Part shown: positions 43,955 to 52,736 of the stretch, piece after piece
Position numbering within the stretch: position 1 is the stretch's first letter
Layout: each line of letters starts with the position of its first letter
From: Streptomyces sp. NRRL B-1140
Lineage (GTDB): Bacteria > Actinomycetota > Actinomycetes > Streptomycetales > Streptomycetaceae
NCBI RefSeq assembly: GCF_001280065.1
Contig: NZ_LGEA01000089.1
Span: forward strand, 62,001 to 126,000
Length of the DNA stretch: 64,000 nt
Direction of reading: 5' to 3'
Program-made: the position numbers and the translations under genes
The notes under the pieces: model-generated
Seen by the model: only the letters and a program-made list of their open reading frames with translations
The model's database searches: none
What the model was told of the DNA's origin: nothing

Positions 43955-44404
43955 CGTGCTGCCCGTCTCTTCTCACGTGCGGCCCCTCTTTTGACGTACC
44001 GCCAGGCATCCGACGTGCACGTCGTCCGACGCGTCGGCGGAGTCCGGCCTACCGGGTGACCGGTCGCGCCGGAAAGAGGAGTGGGTCCCGGCCGTTCACC
44101 TCGTCGGCCGGGACCCGGACCCGGCCGCGGCGGCGACACTCCCCCGAGTTGCGCGTCCAGACGCGCGCACCGGCGGGCCGGATCCGATGGAGTGATCACA
44201 TCAGGCTTTGCCAACGGATCGCTAACATGTGGCCAATGCTTCGCCGTTGCGTCATCCGCCGATCGGCCGGAAGTCGCCGAACCGAGGCGGAGGACGGCCG
44301 GGGCATCGGCTGATTCCGACGCGGCAGGTGAGGCCGGGTGGCGAAAATCCGTCGCCCAGGGGCGGAAACCCGCCACGGCGGGATGCACGGGGGGGATGCG
44401 CGCG
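43955..44404. other. Intergenic region with a terminator and the SARP promoter
   Basis: There is no protein gene. A perfect hairpin, GGGTCCCGGCCG (44083-44094) with CGGCCGGGACCC (44105-44116), should end transcription of the glycosyltransferase. The AT-richer stretch 44195-44230 includes TTGCCA and TAACAT and is the likely promoter area of the SARP gene. Confidence 0.6.
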
Positions 44405-46384
44405 ATGATGCGGTTCGGGCTGTTGGGCCCACCGGTGCTGTTCCACGACGGTCACGGCAGGCCCGGCAGTGAGGCCAGGCCCGTCGCAAGCGCCAAGTCC
44501 CGCGCGCTGCTGGCCACCCTGCTCCTCGAGGCCGGACGGGTCGTCTCCGCCGAAGCGCTCGAGGACGCGCTGTGGAGCGGGGCGCCGCCCGTTTCCGCCC
44601 GGGCCTCGCTGCACAATCACGTGGCCCGGCTGCGGCGGATGCTGGACGACCCCGGGCGGCTGCGCACGGTCCCGTCCGGCTACGTACTGCGGCTGGACGA
44701 GGGCGAGCTGGACGTCCACGTCTTCGACGGACACGTCTCCGCCGCGCGTGCCGCGCACACCGGGCAGGCCTGGGAGCGGGTCGTGCGCGCGTGCACGGCG
44801 GCGCTCGGGCTGTGGCGGGGCGCGCCGCTCGCCGGGCTGCCGCCCGAGGTGGGCGGGTACGCCTTCGCGCAGCGGCTGTGCGAGGCCCGGCTGCTGCTCC
44901 TGGAATGGCGCTACGACGCCGAGCTGGCGCTGGGCGGGCCGCGGCTGCACGAGCTGGTGCCGGAGCTGACCGCGCTGACCGGCGAGTACCCGCTGCGGGA
45001 GGTCTACCACCGGCAGTTGATGCTCGCCCTGCACCGCACCGGCCGTCAGGCCGAGGCCCTGACCGTCCACCGGGAGCTGCGCAACCGCCTCGTCGGCCGG
45101 CTCGGCATCGAACCGGGGGCGGGGGTGCGGCAAGCGCATGTGGAGGTGCTGCGCGGGGCCGTGGGCGACGGTGGTGCGGGGGAGCCGGGTGACAGCGGCG
45201 AAGTGCCGGTGCGTCCGGCCGGGACGTCCACCGGTGAACCGGGCCGGCCGGTGCCTCCGCCCGCCCAACTGCCCCCGTCACCCACTCACTTCGTCGGCCG
45301 CGCCGCCGAACGCGACGGTCTGCACCGCGCGCTCACGGCGCCGGGCCCTCATCCCGTCGCCGTCATCAGCGGCATGGCCGGCGTCGGCAAGAGCGCGCTC
45401 GCCCTGCACATCGCCCACCAGGTGGCGGAACGTTTCCCCGATGGGCAGGTGCACCTCGACCTGCACGGCGCCACCCCGGGCATGCGGCCTCTCACCCCGG
45501 CCCAGGCGCTCACCGCACTGCTGCATCACCTCGGAACCGAGCCCTGCCGCATCCCCGGGCAGCCGGACGCCGCGGCCGCGTTGCTCCGGTCACTGCTCGC
45601 ACCGGCCCGCACCCTTGTGGTGCTGGACGGCGCCGCGAACGCCGCGCAGGTACGGCCGCTGCTGCCGGGTGGTGCCGGGTGCGCGGTGATCGTCACCAGC
45701 CGTTCGCCGCTGACCGCCCTCGACGGCGCGACCCGGTTCCCGCTCACTCCTCTGCCGGACGAGGAGAGCGCCGAACTCCTGCGCGGTGCCTCGGGACGCG
45801 ACGGTCTGCAGGGCACGGACGCCGCCCGGCTCCTCGTCGAGCTCACCGGCGGGCTCCCGCTGGCCCTGCGGGTCCTCGCCGCGCGGCTCGCCGCCCGCCG
45901 GGCCCTGACGCCCGAGACGCTCGCCCGGCAACTCGCCACCGCCGAGGGGCGCTTGCGCCACCTGGAGTACGACGACCTGAGCGTCCGCCGCTCCCTGGCC
46001 GCCGCGTACGACGCACTCGCCGCCTCCGAGCGGGAGGCCGACCGCGACGCGGCCCGCACCCTGCGCGGTATCGGCACGCTCGACCGCCCCGCCTACGGCG
46101 TCCCGCTTCTCGCCCGGCTCACCGGCATCGGCGAACCCCGCACCGAGGCGGCCCTGGACCGCCTCCTCGACGTGGCCCTGCTGGAGGAGACGACGTACGG
46201 CCGTTACGCGCCGCATGCCCTGGTGCGCGATTTCGCCCGTGAACGGGCCGGAGAGCGGAGCGCCGTCGACACCGCCGGCCCGGCGCCGAACTGGTACGCC
46301 GCCGTCGCCGAGCAGGTCCTCGCCGCGGCCGTGGGACCCGGCCCCGACCAAGGCGACACCCCGGCGGGGTCCGCGGCCGCCTGA
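44405..46384 (+). CDS. AfsR/SARP-type regulator with NB-ARC ATPase
   Basis: This 659-residue regulator has an OmpR-like DNA-binding domain (about 1-95, with LLATLLLEAGRVVSAEALEDALW and the wing region) and a bacterial transcriptional activation domain (BTAD, about 100-245, YDAELALGG ... LREVYHRQLMLALHRTGRQAEAL). A Pro-rich linker follows. The NB-ARC ATPase starts FVGRAAERDGL, with Walker A ISGMAGVGKSALAL, the Walker-B-like LVVLDGAANAAQV and GGLPLALRVLAARLA. TPR repeats usually found at the end of AfsR are absent; it ends soon after the winged-helix part. Start ATG 44405 is nine bases after GGGGGG. A target cluster is not shown. Confidence 0.88.
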   Translation: MMRFGLLGPPVLFHDGHGRPGSEARPVASAKSRALLATLLLEAGRVVSAEALEDALWSGAPPVSARASLHNHVARLRRMLDDPGRLRTVPSGYVLRLDEGELDVHVFDGHVSAARAAHTGQAWERVVRACTAALGLWRGAPLAGLPPEVGGYAFAQRLCEARLLLLEWRYDAELALGGPRLHELVPELTALTGEYPLREVYHRQLMLALHRTGRQAEALTVHRELRNRLVGRLGIEPGAGVRQAHVEVLRGAVGDGGAGEPGDSGEVPVRPAGTSTGEPGRPVPPPAQLPPSPTHFVGRAAERDGLHRALTAPGPHPVAVISGMAGVGKSALALHIAHQVAERFPDGQVHLDLHGATPGMRPLTPAQALTALLHHLGTEPCRIPGQPDAAAALLRSLLAPARTLVVLDGAANAAQVRPLLPGGAGCAVIVTSRSPLTALDGATRFPLTPLPDEESAELLRGASGRDGLQGTDAARLLVELTGGLPLALRVLAARLAARRALTPETLARQLATAEGRLRHLEYDDLSVRRSLAAAYDALAASEREADRDAARTLRGIGTLDRPAYGVPLLARLTGIGEPRTEAALDRLLDVALLEETTYGRYAPHALVRDFARERAGERSAVDTAGPAPNWYAAVAEQVLAAAVGPGPDQGDTPAGSAAA

Positions 46385-46430
46385 ACGACCACGGACCGCT
46401 GTGGCGCAAGTCCCGGCGGCTCTCCGGTGA

Positions 46431-48122
46431 TCACTTGGCGTCGGCGTAGCACTCCACCACGGCCGTCGTGAACGGGAATCGCACCGGCGTCTCCCCGAAG
46501 GTCAGCCGCCCGGCCAGGGCCGCCGCCTCGCGGATCGCCGCCACGACCGTCTCGGCCTCCTCCGCCGGGCAGTGCACGATCACCTCGTCGTGCTGGAAGA
46601 AGACCAGCTCGGCCGCCAGCTCCGAGCAGGTCCTGCGCAGCGCGGCGAGCAGCAGCAGCGCCCAGTCGGCGGCGCTGCCCTGGACGACGAAGTTGCGGGC
46701 GAAGCGGCCGCGGGCGCGCGCGTTGGTGGAGGCGTAGCCGGGCACCCACGCGGCGTTGTCGTCGGACGGGTCCGCCGCGGCGGCCGGGATGCCCGCCTCC
46801 TCGGTCGCGTCGTCCGTCCCCCGGGCCGCCGGCGGGCAGGTCCGGCCGAGCCAGGTCCGCACGAGCCGGCCCTCCTCACCGGCCCGGGCCGCGTCGTCGA
46901 CGTACGCCACGGCCCTGGGGAAGCGGCGTCTGAGCGCCGCGAGATTCTTCAGGCCGTCGCCGGAGGTCTGGCCGTACACCGCGCCGAGCACGGCGAGTTT
47001 GGCCTGCGAGCGGTCGCCGGAGAAGGCCCGGTCGGAGACCGCCTGGTACAGGTCGCTCTCCCGCCCGGCCACCTCCATCAGGCCCGGGTCGCGGGAGATC
47101 GCGGCGAGGACGCGCGGTTCCATCTGGTCGGCGTCGGCGACGACGAGCCGCCAGCCCGGGTCGGCGACCACGGCCCGCCGGATCACCTTCGGGATCTGGA
47201 GCCCGCCCCCGCCGTTGGTGACCCAGCGGCCGGTGACCGTCCCGCCCGCCAGGAACTCCGGCCGGAAGCGGCCCTCGCGGACCCAGTCCTGCAGCCAGGA
47301 CCAGCCGTGGGCGACCCAGATGCGGTACAGCCTCTTGTGCTCCAGCAGTGGTTTCACGGCCGGATGGTCGACCGACTCGATCTCCCACTTACGGGTCGAG
47401 GAGATCTTGATTCCGGCCTGCGCGAAGGCCTTGACCACGTCGGCGGGCAGGTCGGGGCGGACCCGGCGGCCGAACGCGGTGGACACCTCCTCGGCCAGCT
47501 CGGCCAGGCGGCGGGGCTCGCCGCCGCCCGCGTACCGCTCGCCCAGCAGGTCGTGCAGCAGCGTGCGGTGCACCTCGGCGCTCCAGGGCAGCCCGGAGCG
47601 GTTCATCTCGGCCGCCACCAGCATGCCCGCCGACTCGGCTGCCGTGAGCAGCCGCATGCGGTCGGGGTGCTCGGCGCCGGCGTGCCGCCGCTGCTGCCCG
47701 GCGTAGACCGCCAGGAGGTCCGCCAGGGGCAGCGGGACGCCCCGAGGCTCGAACAGGGAGGACTGGGAGCCCGGCTCCGCCGACCGCTGCGGCGGATCGG
47801 GCGGTACGGGGCCGCCGCGCAGCCGGGCCAGGGCGGCCGCGGCCGAGCGTGGTTCCCCGTACCGCCCCTCGTGGCCGAGGAGGAGCGTCTCGGCGGCCTC
47901 GATGTCGTAGCACCGCTCGACTCGCACCCCCGTGGCGAGCAGGCGCGGGTAGACCTCGGCGGTGGACCGCCACACCCATCGCGTGACGCCGGGACGGCTC
48001 CGCACGGCCTGTGCCGCGTCCGCCTCCCGCCGTACCGGTCCGGCGGGCAGCCCGTCCGGGCCGAGGGGGGCGACGTCCACGCCACCGTCCTCGGCCGGGG
48101 CGAGCGCCCAACGGTCGGCCAT
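46431..48122 (-). CDS. Family A DNA polymerase (bifunctional exonuclease/polymerase-like)
   Basis: This 563-residue protein has the polymerase core. Motif A is VADADQMEPRVLA, motif B is RSQAKLAVLGAVYGQTSG and motif C is VFFQHDEVIVHC. The N-terminal 200 residues resemble a 3'-5' exonuclease fold, but the acidic metal-binding residues are not obvious to me, so proofreading is doubtful. There is no 5' nuclease domain. It is distinct from the full-length PolA and is a second family A polymerase found in streptomycetes. It is convergent with the SARP gene and 54 bases downstream of the Clp-N gene. Confidence 0.88.
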   Translation of the reverse strand: MADRWALAPAEDGGVDVAPLGPDGLPAGPVRREADAAQAVRSRPGVTRWVWRSTAEVYPRLLATGVRVERCYDIEAAETLLLGHEGRYGEPRSAAAALARLRGGPVPPDPPQRSAEPGSQSSLFEPRGVPLPLADLLAVYAGQQRRHAGAEHPDRMRLLTAAESAGMLVAAEMNRSGLPWSAEVHRTLLHDLLGERYAGGGEPRRLAELAEEVSTAFGRRVRPDLPADVVKAFAQAGIKISSTRKWEIESVDHPAVKPLLEHKRLYRIWVAHGWSWLQDWVREGRFRPEFLAGGTVTGRWVTNGGGGLQIPKVIRRAVVADPGWRLVVADADQMEPRVLAAISRDPGLMEVAGRESDLYQAVSDRAFSGDRSQAKLAVLGAVYGQTSGDGLKNLAALRRRFPRAVAYVDDAARAGEEGRLVRTWLGRTCPPAARGTDDATEEAGIPAAAADPSDDNAAWVPGYASTNARARGRFARNFVVQGSAADWALLLLAALRRTCSELAAELVFFQHDEVIVHCPAEEAETVVAAIREAAALAGRLTFGETPVRFPFTTAVVECYADAK

Positions 48123-48176
48123 GCGGTGAGTGTGACAGGAGGGTCTGACACTGCCTCCTGCCGCCGTCGGCGCGGC

Positions 48177-48917
48177 TCAGGACTCGTCCGGCACGTCCTT
48201 CTGCGCCTGCACGATCTTCTCCAGGGCCTCGGCCACGAACCGCTCGGTCCGCTCCTTGCCGATGCCCAGGCCGCTGAGGACCCCCTGGCCGTTCTCGTGC
48301 TCCAGGAGGGCGAGCAGGATGTGCTCGGTGCCGATGTAGTTGTGGCCGAGGCGCAGGGCCTCGCGGAAGGTGAGTTCCAGGACCTTCTTGGCGGCCGGGC
48401 CGTACGGCACGAGCTCCGGGGCGTCCTCGGCGGCCGGCGGGAGCGCCGCCGTCGCCGCCGCGCGGACGGTGTCGAGGGAGACGCCCTGGTCGACGATCGC
48501 CTTCGCGGCGAGTCCCTCCGGTTCGGCCAGCAGACCGAGGACGAGGTGTTCGGGCAGGCCCTCGGCGTTGTGCGCAGCCTTGGACGCGTTGTGCGCCGCC
48601 ATCACCACGCTGCGGGCGCGCGGCGTGTACCGGTTGAAGCCCTGGCTCGGGTCGAGATCGGCCGACTCCTTGGGCACGAAGCGCTTCTGGGCGGCCTGCC
48701 GGGTGACGCCCATGCTCTTGCCGATGTCGGTCCAGGACGCGCCGGAGCGCCGGGCCTGGTCGACGAAGTGGCCGATCAGATGGTCGGCCACGTCGCCCAG
48801 GTGGTCCGCGGCGATCACCGCGTCCTGGAGCTGGTCGAGCGGCTCCTGGTGGACCTTCTTGATGGCCGCGATGAGGTCGTCGAGACGGACGGATGACGTG
48901 GTGTCGGGGTTCGTCAT
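48177..48917 (-). CDS. HTH protein with Clp N-terminal repeats
   Basis: This 246-residue protein has an N-terminal helix-turn-helix-like region (SWTDIGKSMGVTRQAAQKRF, about 64-83) and two Clp_N repeats (about 100-170: RARSVVMAAHNASKAAHNAEGL; about 172-235: AAKKVLELTFREALRLGHNYIGTEHILLALLEHENG). There is no ATPase domain. Known Clp_N domains bind substrates or adaptors, so it could be a regulator sensing a protein ligand or degraded by Clp. Its promoter consists of two dyads overlapping the -35, -10 and start codon, which suggests self-repression. Confidence 0.85.
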   Translation of the reverse strand: MTNPDTTSSVRLDDLIAAIKKVHQEPLDQLQDAVIAADHLGDVADHLIGHFVDQARRSGASWTDIGKSMGVTRQAAQKRFVPKESADLDPSQGFNRYTPRARSVVMAAHNASKAAHNAEGLPEHLVLGLLAEPEGLAAKAIVDQGVSLDTVRAAATAALPPAAEDAPELVPYGPAAKKVLELTFREALRLGHNYIGTEHILLALLEHENGQGVLSGLGIGKERTERFVAEALEKIVQAQKDVPDES

Positions 48918-48966
48918 GTGTCAACCGTAGGTTGCGCTATCGGGAGTGTCAACCGCGAGTTGACAC
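48918..48966 (-). promoter_or_regulatory. Leaderless promoter overlapped by twin operators
   Basis: On the minus strand TTGACA, a 17-base spacer, TACGGT and six bases lead straight to the ATG at 48917. Site 2 (48946-48966) is a perfect dyad GTGTCAAC-N5-GTTGACAC over the -35. Site 1 (48918-48938) is GTGTCAAC-N5-GTTG over the -10 and start. Centres are 28 bp apart. Confidence 0.8.
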
Positions 48967-49122
48967 CGTATGTGGCCACTGCGGCGAGGTCGCCACCCGA
49001 CACACCGCGAACCCCGTGCAGGCCATCCCGGAGACGGACAGGCGCGGACGGGCCGAACCGGGGAGCGGGATGCGGGGGGCCGGGGTGCCGGGCACCCCGG
49101 CAGGCCGTGGCACCATCGGCCC

Positions 49123-50235
49123 GTGAGTACGTCCAGCACCGTCGACCGCGCGTTCGCAGCGGCCCTCTACGAGACCGGCGAGACGGCCCTCGACACCGGC
49201 GCCTCCCTGCTCGCCTCCGACCCGGCGGCGGACACCGAACTCGACCGGCGCGGACAGGAGTTCGTGGCGGCGGCCTGGCGGCGCGGCTGGCAGCCGGCGG
49301 ACGTCGTACGGATCGTGCGGCGCGAGCTGGACGACCTGCACGTGCTCCTCGCGGCGGCGCTGATCCGAGCCCAGGCGCCCGGCGACGTGCCCCGGGGCCG
49401 CCGCTGGAACGGGCAGCTCGCGGACCTCCCCGCCGACGCCCCGCCCCGCACCGACCGCTTCTCGTACGCGACAGCCGCGCTGGAGCTGTACCGCCTGCTG
49501 CTGCGCTTGCCCGCCCTGGAGGCCCTCGACGAGACGCGCGGAGCGGCGCCCGGGGAAACAGGGGGCGAGGCGCGCATGCTCACCCGCATCCGCGCCCTGC
49601 TGGCCAAGGCGGAGGCGACCGGGTTCCCGGAGGAGGCGGAGGCGCTCAGCGCCAAGGCGCAGGAGCTGATGGCCCGGCACAGCGTCGACGAGGCGCTTCT
49701 CGCGGCGCGAGCACCCTCGCCGGACACGCCGGGGGCCTGCCGGATCGGGGTCGAACCGCCGTACGAAGAGGCCAAGGCGGTGCTGCTGGACGCCGTCGCC
49801 CGCGCCAACCGCTGCCGGGCGGTGTGGAACGAACCCCTCGGCTTCTCCACCGTCGTCGGCTTCGAGACCGACCTGGAGGCGGTGGAACTCCTCCACACCT
49901 CGCTCCTCGTGCAGGCCACGACCGCGATGACGAAGGCGGAGGCCGCGCAGCGTGCGGGGGGCCGCAAGCGCACCAAGACGTTCCGGCAGGCGTTCCTCGC
50001 GGCCTACGCCCACCGCATCGGCACCCGGCTGGCGGCGGCCGCCGAGACCCAGGTGACCGGCGAACTGCTCCCGGTCCTCGCCTCCCGCGAGGTCGCCGTC
50101 ACCGGGCGGCTGGAGCGGATGTTCCCGGAGACGACCACGACCCGGCTGCGCGGGGTGCGCGACGCGGAGGGCTGGACGCAGGGCGCGCAGGCGGCGGACC
50201 GGGCCCGGGTCCGCCACCGGCCGCCGCTGCGCTGA
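49123..50235 (+). CDS. DUF2786-domain protein
   Basis: This 370-residue protein has a DUF2786 segment near the middle (MLTRIRALLAKAEATGFPEEAEAL, then AQELMARHSVDEALL). The N-terminus is helical (RGQEFVAAAWRRGWQPADVVRIVRREL). The later part has an ArdC/SprT-like pattern without a clear HExxH. Start GTG 49123 is six bases after CACCAT, which fits a leaderless transcript. Its function is not known. The 156 bp between the Clp-N operators and this gene are GC-rich with no gene. Confidence 0.75.
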   Translation: MSTSSTVDRAFAAALYETGETALDTGASLLASDPAADTELDRRGQEFVAAAWRRGWQPADVVRIVRRELDDLHVLLAAALIRAQAPGDVPRGRRWNGQLADLPADAPPRTDRFSYATAALELYRLLLRLPALEALDETRGAAPGETGGEARMLTRIRALLAKAEATGFPEEAEALSAKAQELMARHSVDEALLAARAPSPDTPGACRIGVEPPYEEAKAVLLDAVARANRCRAVWNEPLGFSTVVGFETDLEAVELLHTSLLVQATTAMTKAEAAQRAGGRKRTKTFRQAFLAAYAHRIGTRLAAAAETQVTGELLPVLASREVAVTGRLERMFPETTTTRLRGVRDAEGWTQGAQAADRARVRHRPPLR

Positions 50236-50252
50236 CCTGCCGTCGGGGCCCG

Positions 50253-50777
50253 TCAGTCGCCCGACGTCTCGAAGCCGCTCACCGAGGGCTTCTCGTCCGC
50301 CCATGCGACCGCGCCGTACGACCACGCCAGCTCGTGCGCGGTCTTGGTGTCGCCGGGCAGGGTGAAGGACGCCTTGCGCACGTCGAGGCTCTCCGCGGAG
50401 CCCGCCTCGCCCCGGACGTAGGTGATCGTGAAGGACGTGGTGGCGCCCTTCCCGAGGGTCAGCGACGGGGCCTTGGCGCCCTCGTCCGGAGAGACGGACG
50501 TCGTCTTGTCGTCGGCCAGCAGGTCCACGCCCGGGAAGCCCTTCAGCGTGCACTGCTTGCCCTGGTTGGTGAGCGTGACGGTGACGGTGCCGGTGTCGCC
50601 GGCGGCCGGGGCGGCGGCGGCACCGACCTTCACTCCCATGTCGCCCAGCGCACAGGCCGAGTCGCTCGGCCGGTCCGCGTTCTTGACGTCGTCACCACCG
50701 GACTTGTCGTCGCTGCAGCCGGTCAGCAGGACCGTAGCGGCGAGGGCGGCGGCGAGGGTGAGGGGGTAGGTGCGCAT
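50253..50777 (-). CDS. DUF4232-type lipoprotein
   Basis: This 174-residue secreted lipoprotein has signal peptide MRTYPLTLAAALAATVLL and lipobox LTGC. The mature part has one DUF4232-like beta domain with ACALGDMGVKVG, VTLTNQGKQCTLKGFPGVDLL and a final FTITYVRGEAG stretch; the two conserved cysteines could form a disulfide. ATG 50777 has AGAGGAC upstream. Such proteins are common, exported and of unknown role. Confidence 0.82.
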   Translation of the reverse strand: MRTYPLTLAAALAATVLLTGCSDDKSGGDDVKNADRPSDSACALGDMGVKVGAAAAPAAGDTGTVTVTLTNQGKQCTLKGFPGVDLLADDKTTSVSPDEGAKAPSLTLGKGATTSFTITYVRGEAGSAESLDVRKASFTLPGDTKTAHELAWSYGAVAWADEKPSVSGFETSGD

Positions 50778-51019
50778 GAGGTCCTCTGGACGTGTCGAAC
50801 GAAAGCGGCATCGGGCCCCTGGATCATCACGCACCCGCGCACCGCACGGCCACGCACCCCCTGCGATTCCCCCGAACGCCGGACTCCGGTGCGTAGGCGT
50901 GGTAACCCCATGAGCCGACGTCCCCGACGCGCCCCTCGCCCCGGAGGGGCCCCGGCGCCGACGGGCCCGGGCCTCCGGTCAGCCAGGCCTCGGCTGTCGC
51001 CAGGTCCGTAGGCCGTGCG

Positions 51020-51535
51020 TCAGCCGAGGCTTGCCGTCGGCAGGCCCGTCGGCAGTTTGCCACCCTCGGCCTTCGTGTAGGTCTCCGCGCCGAGGCCGCC
51101 CTCCCAGGTGACCTTCAAGCTGTTCTCGTCCACCGAGTCGACCATGCCGGTCGCCCGGTCCTTGGAGCCGTCCGTGCACTTCAGGCGGATCATCCGCATG
51201 CCGGACTCCTCGCCCGCGGTGCCGCTGCACACACTGCCGCCGGTGGCGAACAACGCCGCCTGCTTGCCGGTGATCACCAGGGCCACGGCCTTGCCACCGG
51301 TCGTCGCGAGCCAGCTGCCCGCCAGCGGACCGCCGGACGATGCGCCGGCACCGGAGCCGGAGTCTCCGCCCGCCGGGGCGGACGCCGAGGCCGACGGGGA
51401 GGGGCCGGCGGACGCGTCGTCGCCCGAGTCGCCGCCGCTGCTGCACGCGCTCAGCACGAGCGCGCCCGCCAGCCCCGCCGCCGCGGCAGCGACGCGCACG
51501 GCATTGGAGCGGCGCGAGAAGATCACCGAAGTCAC
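51020..51535 (-). CDS. Secreted lipoprotein, small beta domain
   Basis: This 171-residue protein has signal RRSNAVRVAAAAAGLAGALV with lipobox LSAC. A Ser/Gly/Ala-rich linker (about 33-70) leads to a beta-rich domain (LAGSWLATTGGKAVALVITGKQAALF) with two cysteines. It is in the same direction as the preceding lipoprotein gene and the S14 gene. It is separated from the DUF4232 gene by 242 bp with no gene. Function unknown. Confidence 0.75.
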   Translation of the reverse strand: MTSVIFSRRSNAVRVAAAAAGLAGALVLSACSSGGDSGDDASAGPSPSASASAPAGGDSGSGAGASSGGPLAGSWLATTGGKAVALVITGKQAALFATGGSVCSGTAGEESGMRMIRLKCTDGSKDRATGMVDSVDENSLKVTWEGGLGAETYTKAEGGKLPTGLPTASLG

Positions 51536-51702
51536 TGCAAGCCCCCAAGCTGTAGCCGGCCGACCGGCCCGGACGGCACCGGCCGGCCCGTGGCCGGAAC
51601 GATCGCAGCAAGCTACCAGGGCCGGTCAAGAGCCCCCGGGAACGCCCCTTACCAGGACGACAGGACGACTCGCCCCTCCGGCGGACGTCCCGGGAGCGCC
51701 CC

Positions 51703-52008
51703 TCACCAGCTCGACTTGCGCACCCCGGGCAGATACCCCGCGTGCGCCTGCTCCCGAAGACTCACCCGGGACAGCCCGAACGCCCGGAAGTAGCCGCGCG
51801 GCCGGCCGTCCACCTGGTCGCGGTTGCGTACGCGCGTGGCGCTCGCGTCGCGGGGCTGCCTGCGCAGCTCCGCCTGCGCGGCGAGCCGTTCGGCCCGGGT
51901 CGACGACGGCCGCCGGATGATCTCCTTCAGCTCGGCCCGCCGGGCGGCGTACCGCGCGACGATCTCCTGCCGCCTGTCGTTCTTCGCGATCTTGCTCTTC
52001 TTCGCCAT
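51703..52008 (-). CDS. rpsN: 30S ribosomal protein S14, zinc-free form
   Basis: This 101-residue S14 ([24 protein letters not shown]) has no cysteines, so it is the long zinc-independent paralogue that replaces the zinc-binding S14 in zinc starvation. The C-terminus has the usual [20 protein letters not shown] and ends GVRKSSW. The ATG 52008 overlaps the last base of the L28 stop. It is transcribed with L28 from the Zur-like region at 52274-52294. Confidence 0.95.
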   Translation of the reverse strand: MAKKSKIAKNDRRQEIVARYAARRAELKEIIRRPSSTRAERLAAQAELRRQPRDASATRVRNRDQVDGRPRGYFRAFGLSRVSLREQAHAGYLPGVRKSSW

Positions 52009-52244
52009 CAGATCCTCACTCCCCGGGCGCGGATTCGGGCGACGGCCGCCTCGATCCCGATCGTGTCGACGGTCTTGATCCCCCTGGTGCTGAGCCGGAG
52101 CCGGACGTGGCGGCCCTCGCTCGGCAGCCAGTACCGCTTGGACTGGATGTTGGGGTCGAACCGGCGGGGCGTGCGCCGGTGGGAGTGGGAGATGCGGTTG
52201 CCGAAGCCCGGCTGTGTCCCGGTCAGCATGCAGTGCGCGGACAT
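52008..52244 (-). CDS. rpmB: 50S ribosomal protein L28, zinc-free form
   Basis: This 78-residue L28 ([20 protein letters not shown]) keeps the fold and the [15 protein letters not shown] motif. It has only one cysteine where the zinc form has a CxxC knuckle, so it is the zinc-independent paralogue. It is first in the leftward pair with rpsN, with 63 bp separating it from the rightward rpmG. The intergenic region holds the Zur-like site. Confidence 0.95.
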   Translation of the reverse strand: MSAHCMLTGTQPGFGNRISHSHRRTPRRFDPNIQSKRYWLPSEGRHVRLRLSTRGIKTVDTIGIEAAVARIRARGVRI

Positions 52245-52273
52245 GGTGGTGACGTACCTCTCTGCCTAGACAG

Positions 52274-52294
52274 TGGAAATGGATTTCATTTTCA
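52274..52294. promoter_or_regulatory. Zur-like operator
   Basis: TGGAAATG-N5-CATTTTCA is a near-perfect 21-bp dyad of the AT-rich type bound by actinobacterial Zur. It lies between the divergent rpmB and rpmG genes and could control both directions. Confidence 0.75.
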
Positions 52295-52307
52295 GTATCA
52301 TAGCGGC

Positions 52308-52472
52308 ATGGCACGCAACGAACTCCGTCCGGTCATCAAGCTCCGGTCCACCGCCGGGACCGGCTTCACCTACGTGACCCGCAAGAACCGCCGCAACGAC
52401 CCGGACCGCATGACCCTGCGCAAGTTCGATCCGGTCGTCGGCCGTCACGTCGACTTCCGAGAGGAGCGCTGA
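52308..52472 (+). CDS. rpmG: 50S ribosomal protein L33, zinc-free form
   Basis: This 54-residue L33 ([20 protein letters not shown]) has no cysteines and is the zinc-independent form. It has the family signature [21 protein letters not shown]. It starts with ATG 52308, only 14 bases from the Zur-like dyad, so its leader is very short. It is followed after two bases by the L31 gene. Confidence 0.95.
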   Translation: MARNELRPVIKLRSTAGTGFTYVTRKNRRNDPDRMTLRKFDPVVGRHVDFREER

Positions 52473-52474
52473 CC

Positions 52475-52732
52475 ATGCGCGAGGGAATCCACCCGGAGTA
52501 CGGCCCCGTCGTCTTCCGCGACCGTGCCGCCAACTACGCCTTCCTCACCCGCTCGACCCTGTCCGCCACGGCGGGCGAGAAGACGATCGAATGGGAGGAC
52601 GGCAACACCTACCCGGTCGTCGACGTCGAGATCTCGGACGTCAGCCACCCCTTCTACACCGGCACGGCCCGCGTCCTGGACACCGCCGGCCGCGTGGAGC
52701 GCTTCGAGCGCCGGTACGGAAAGAAGGGCTGA
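52475..52732 (+). CDS. rpmE2: 50S ribosomal protein L31 type B
   Basis: This 85-residue L31 ([20 protein letters not shown]) lacks the CxxC motif of the zinc form and is type B. It has the typical [26 protein letters not shown] and ends RRYGKKG. Two bases separate it from rpmG and four from the CobW-like gene, so it lies in one tight operon with them. Confidence 0.95.
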   Translation: MREGIHPEYGPVVFRDRAANYAFLTRSTLSATAGEKTIEWEDGNTYPVVDVEISDVSHPFYTGTARVLDTAGRVERFERRYGKKG

Positions 52733-52736
52733 TCCC

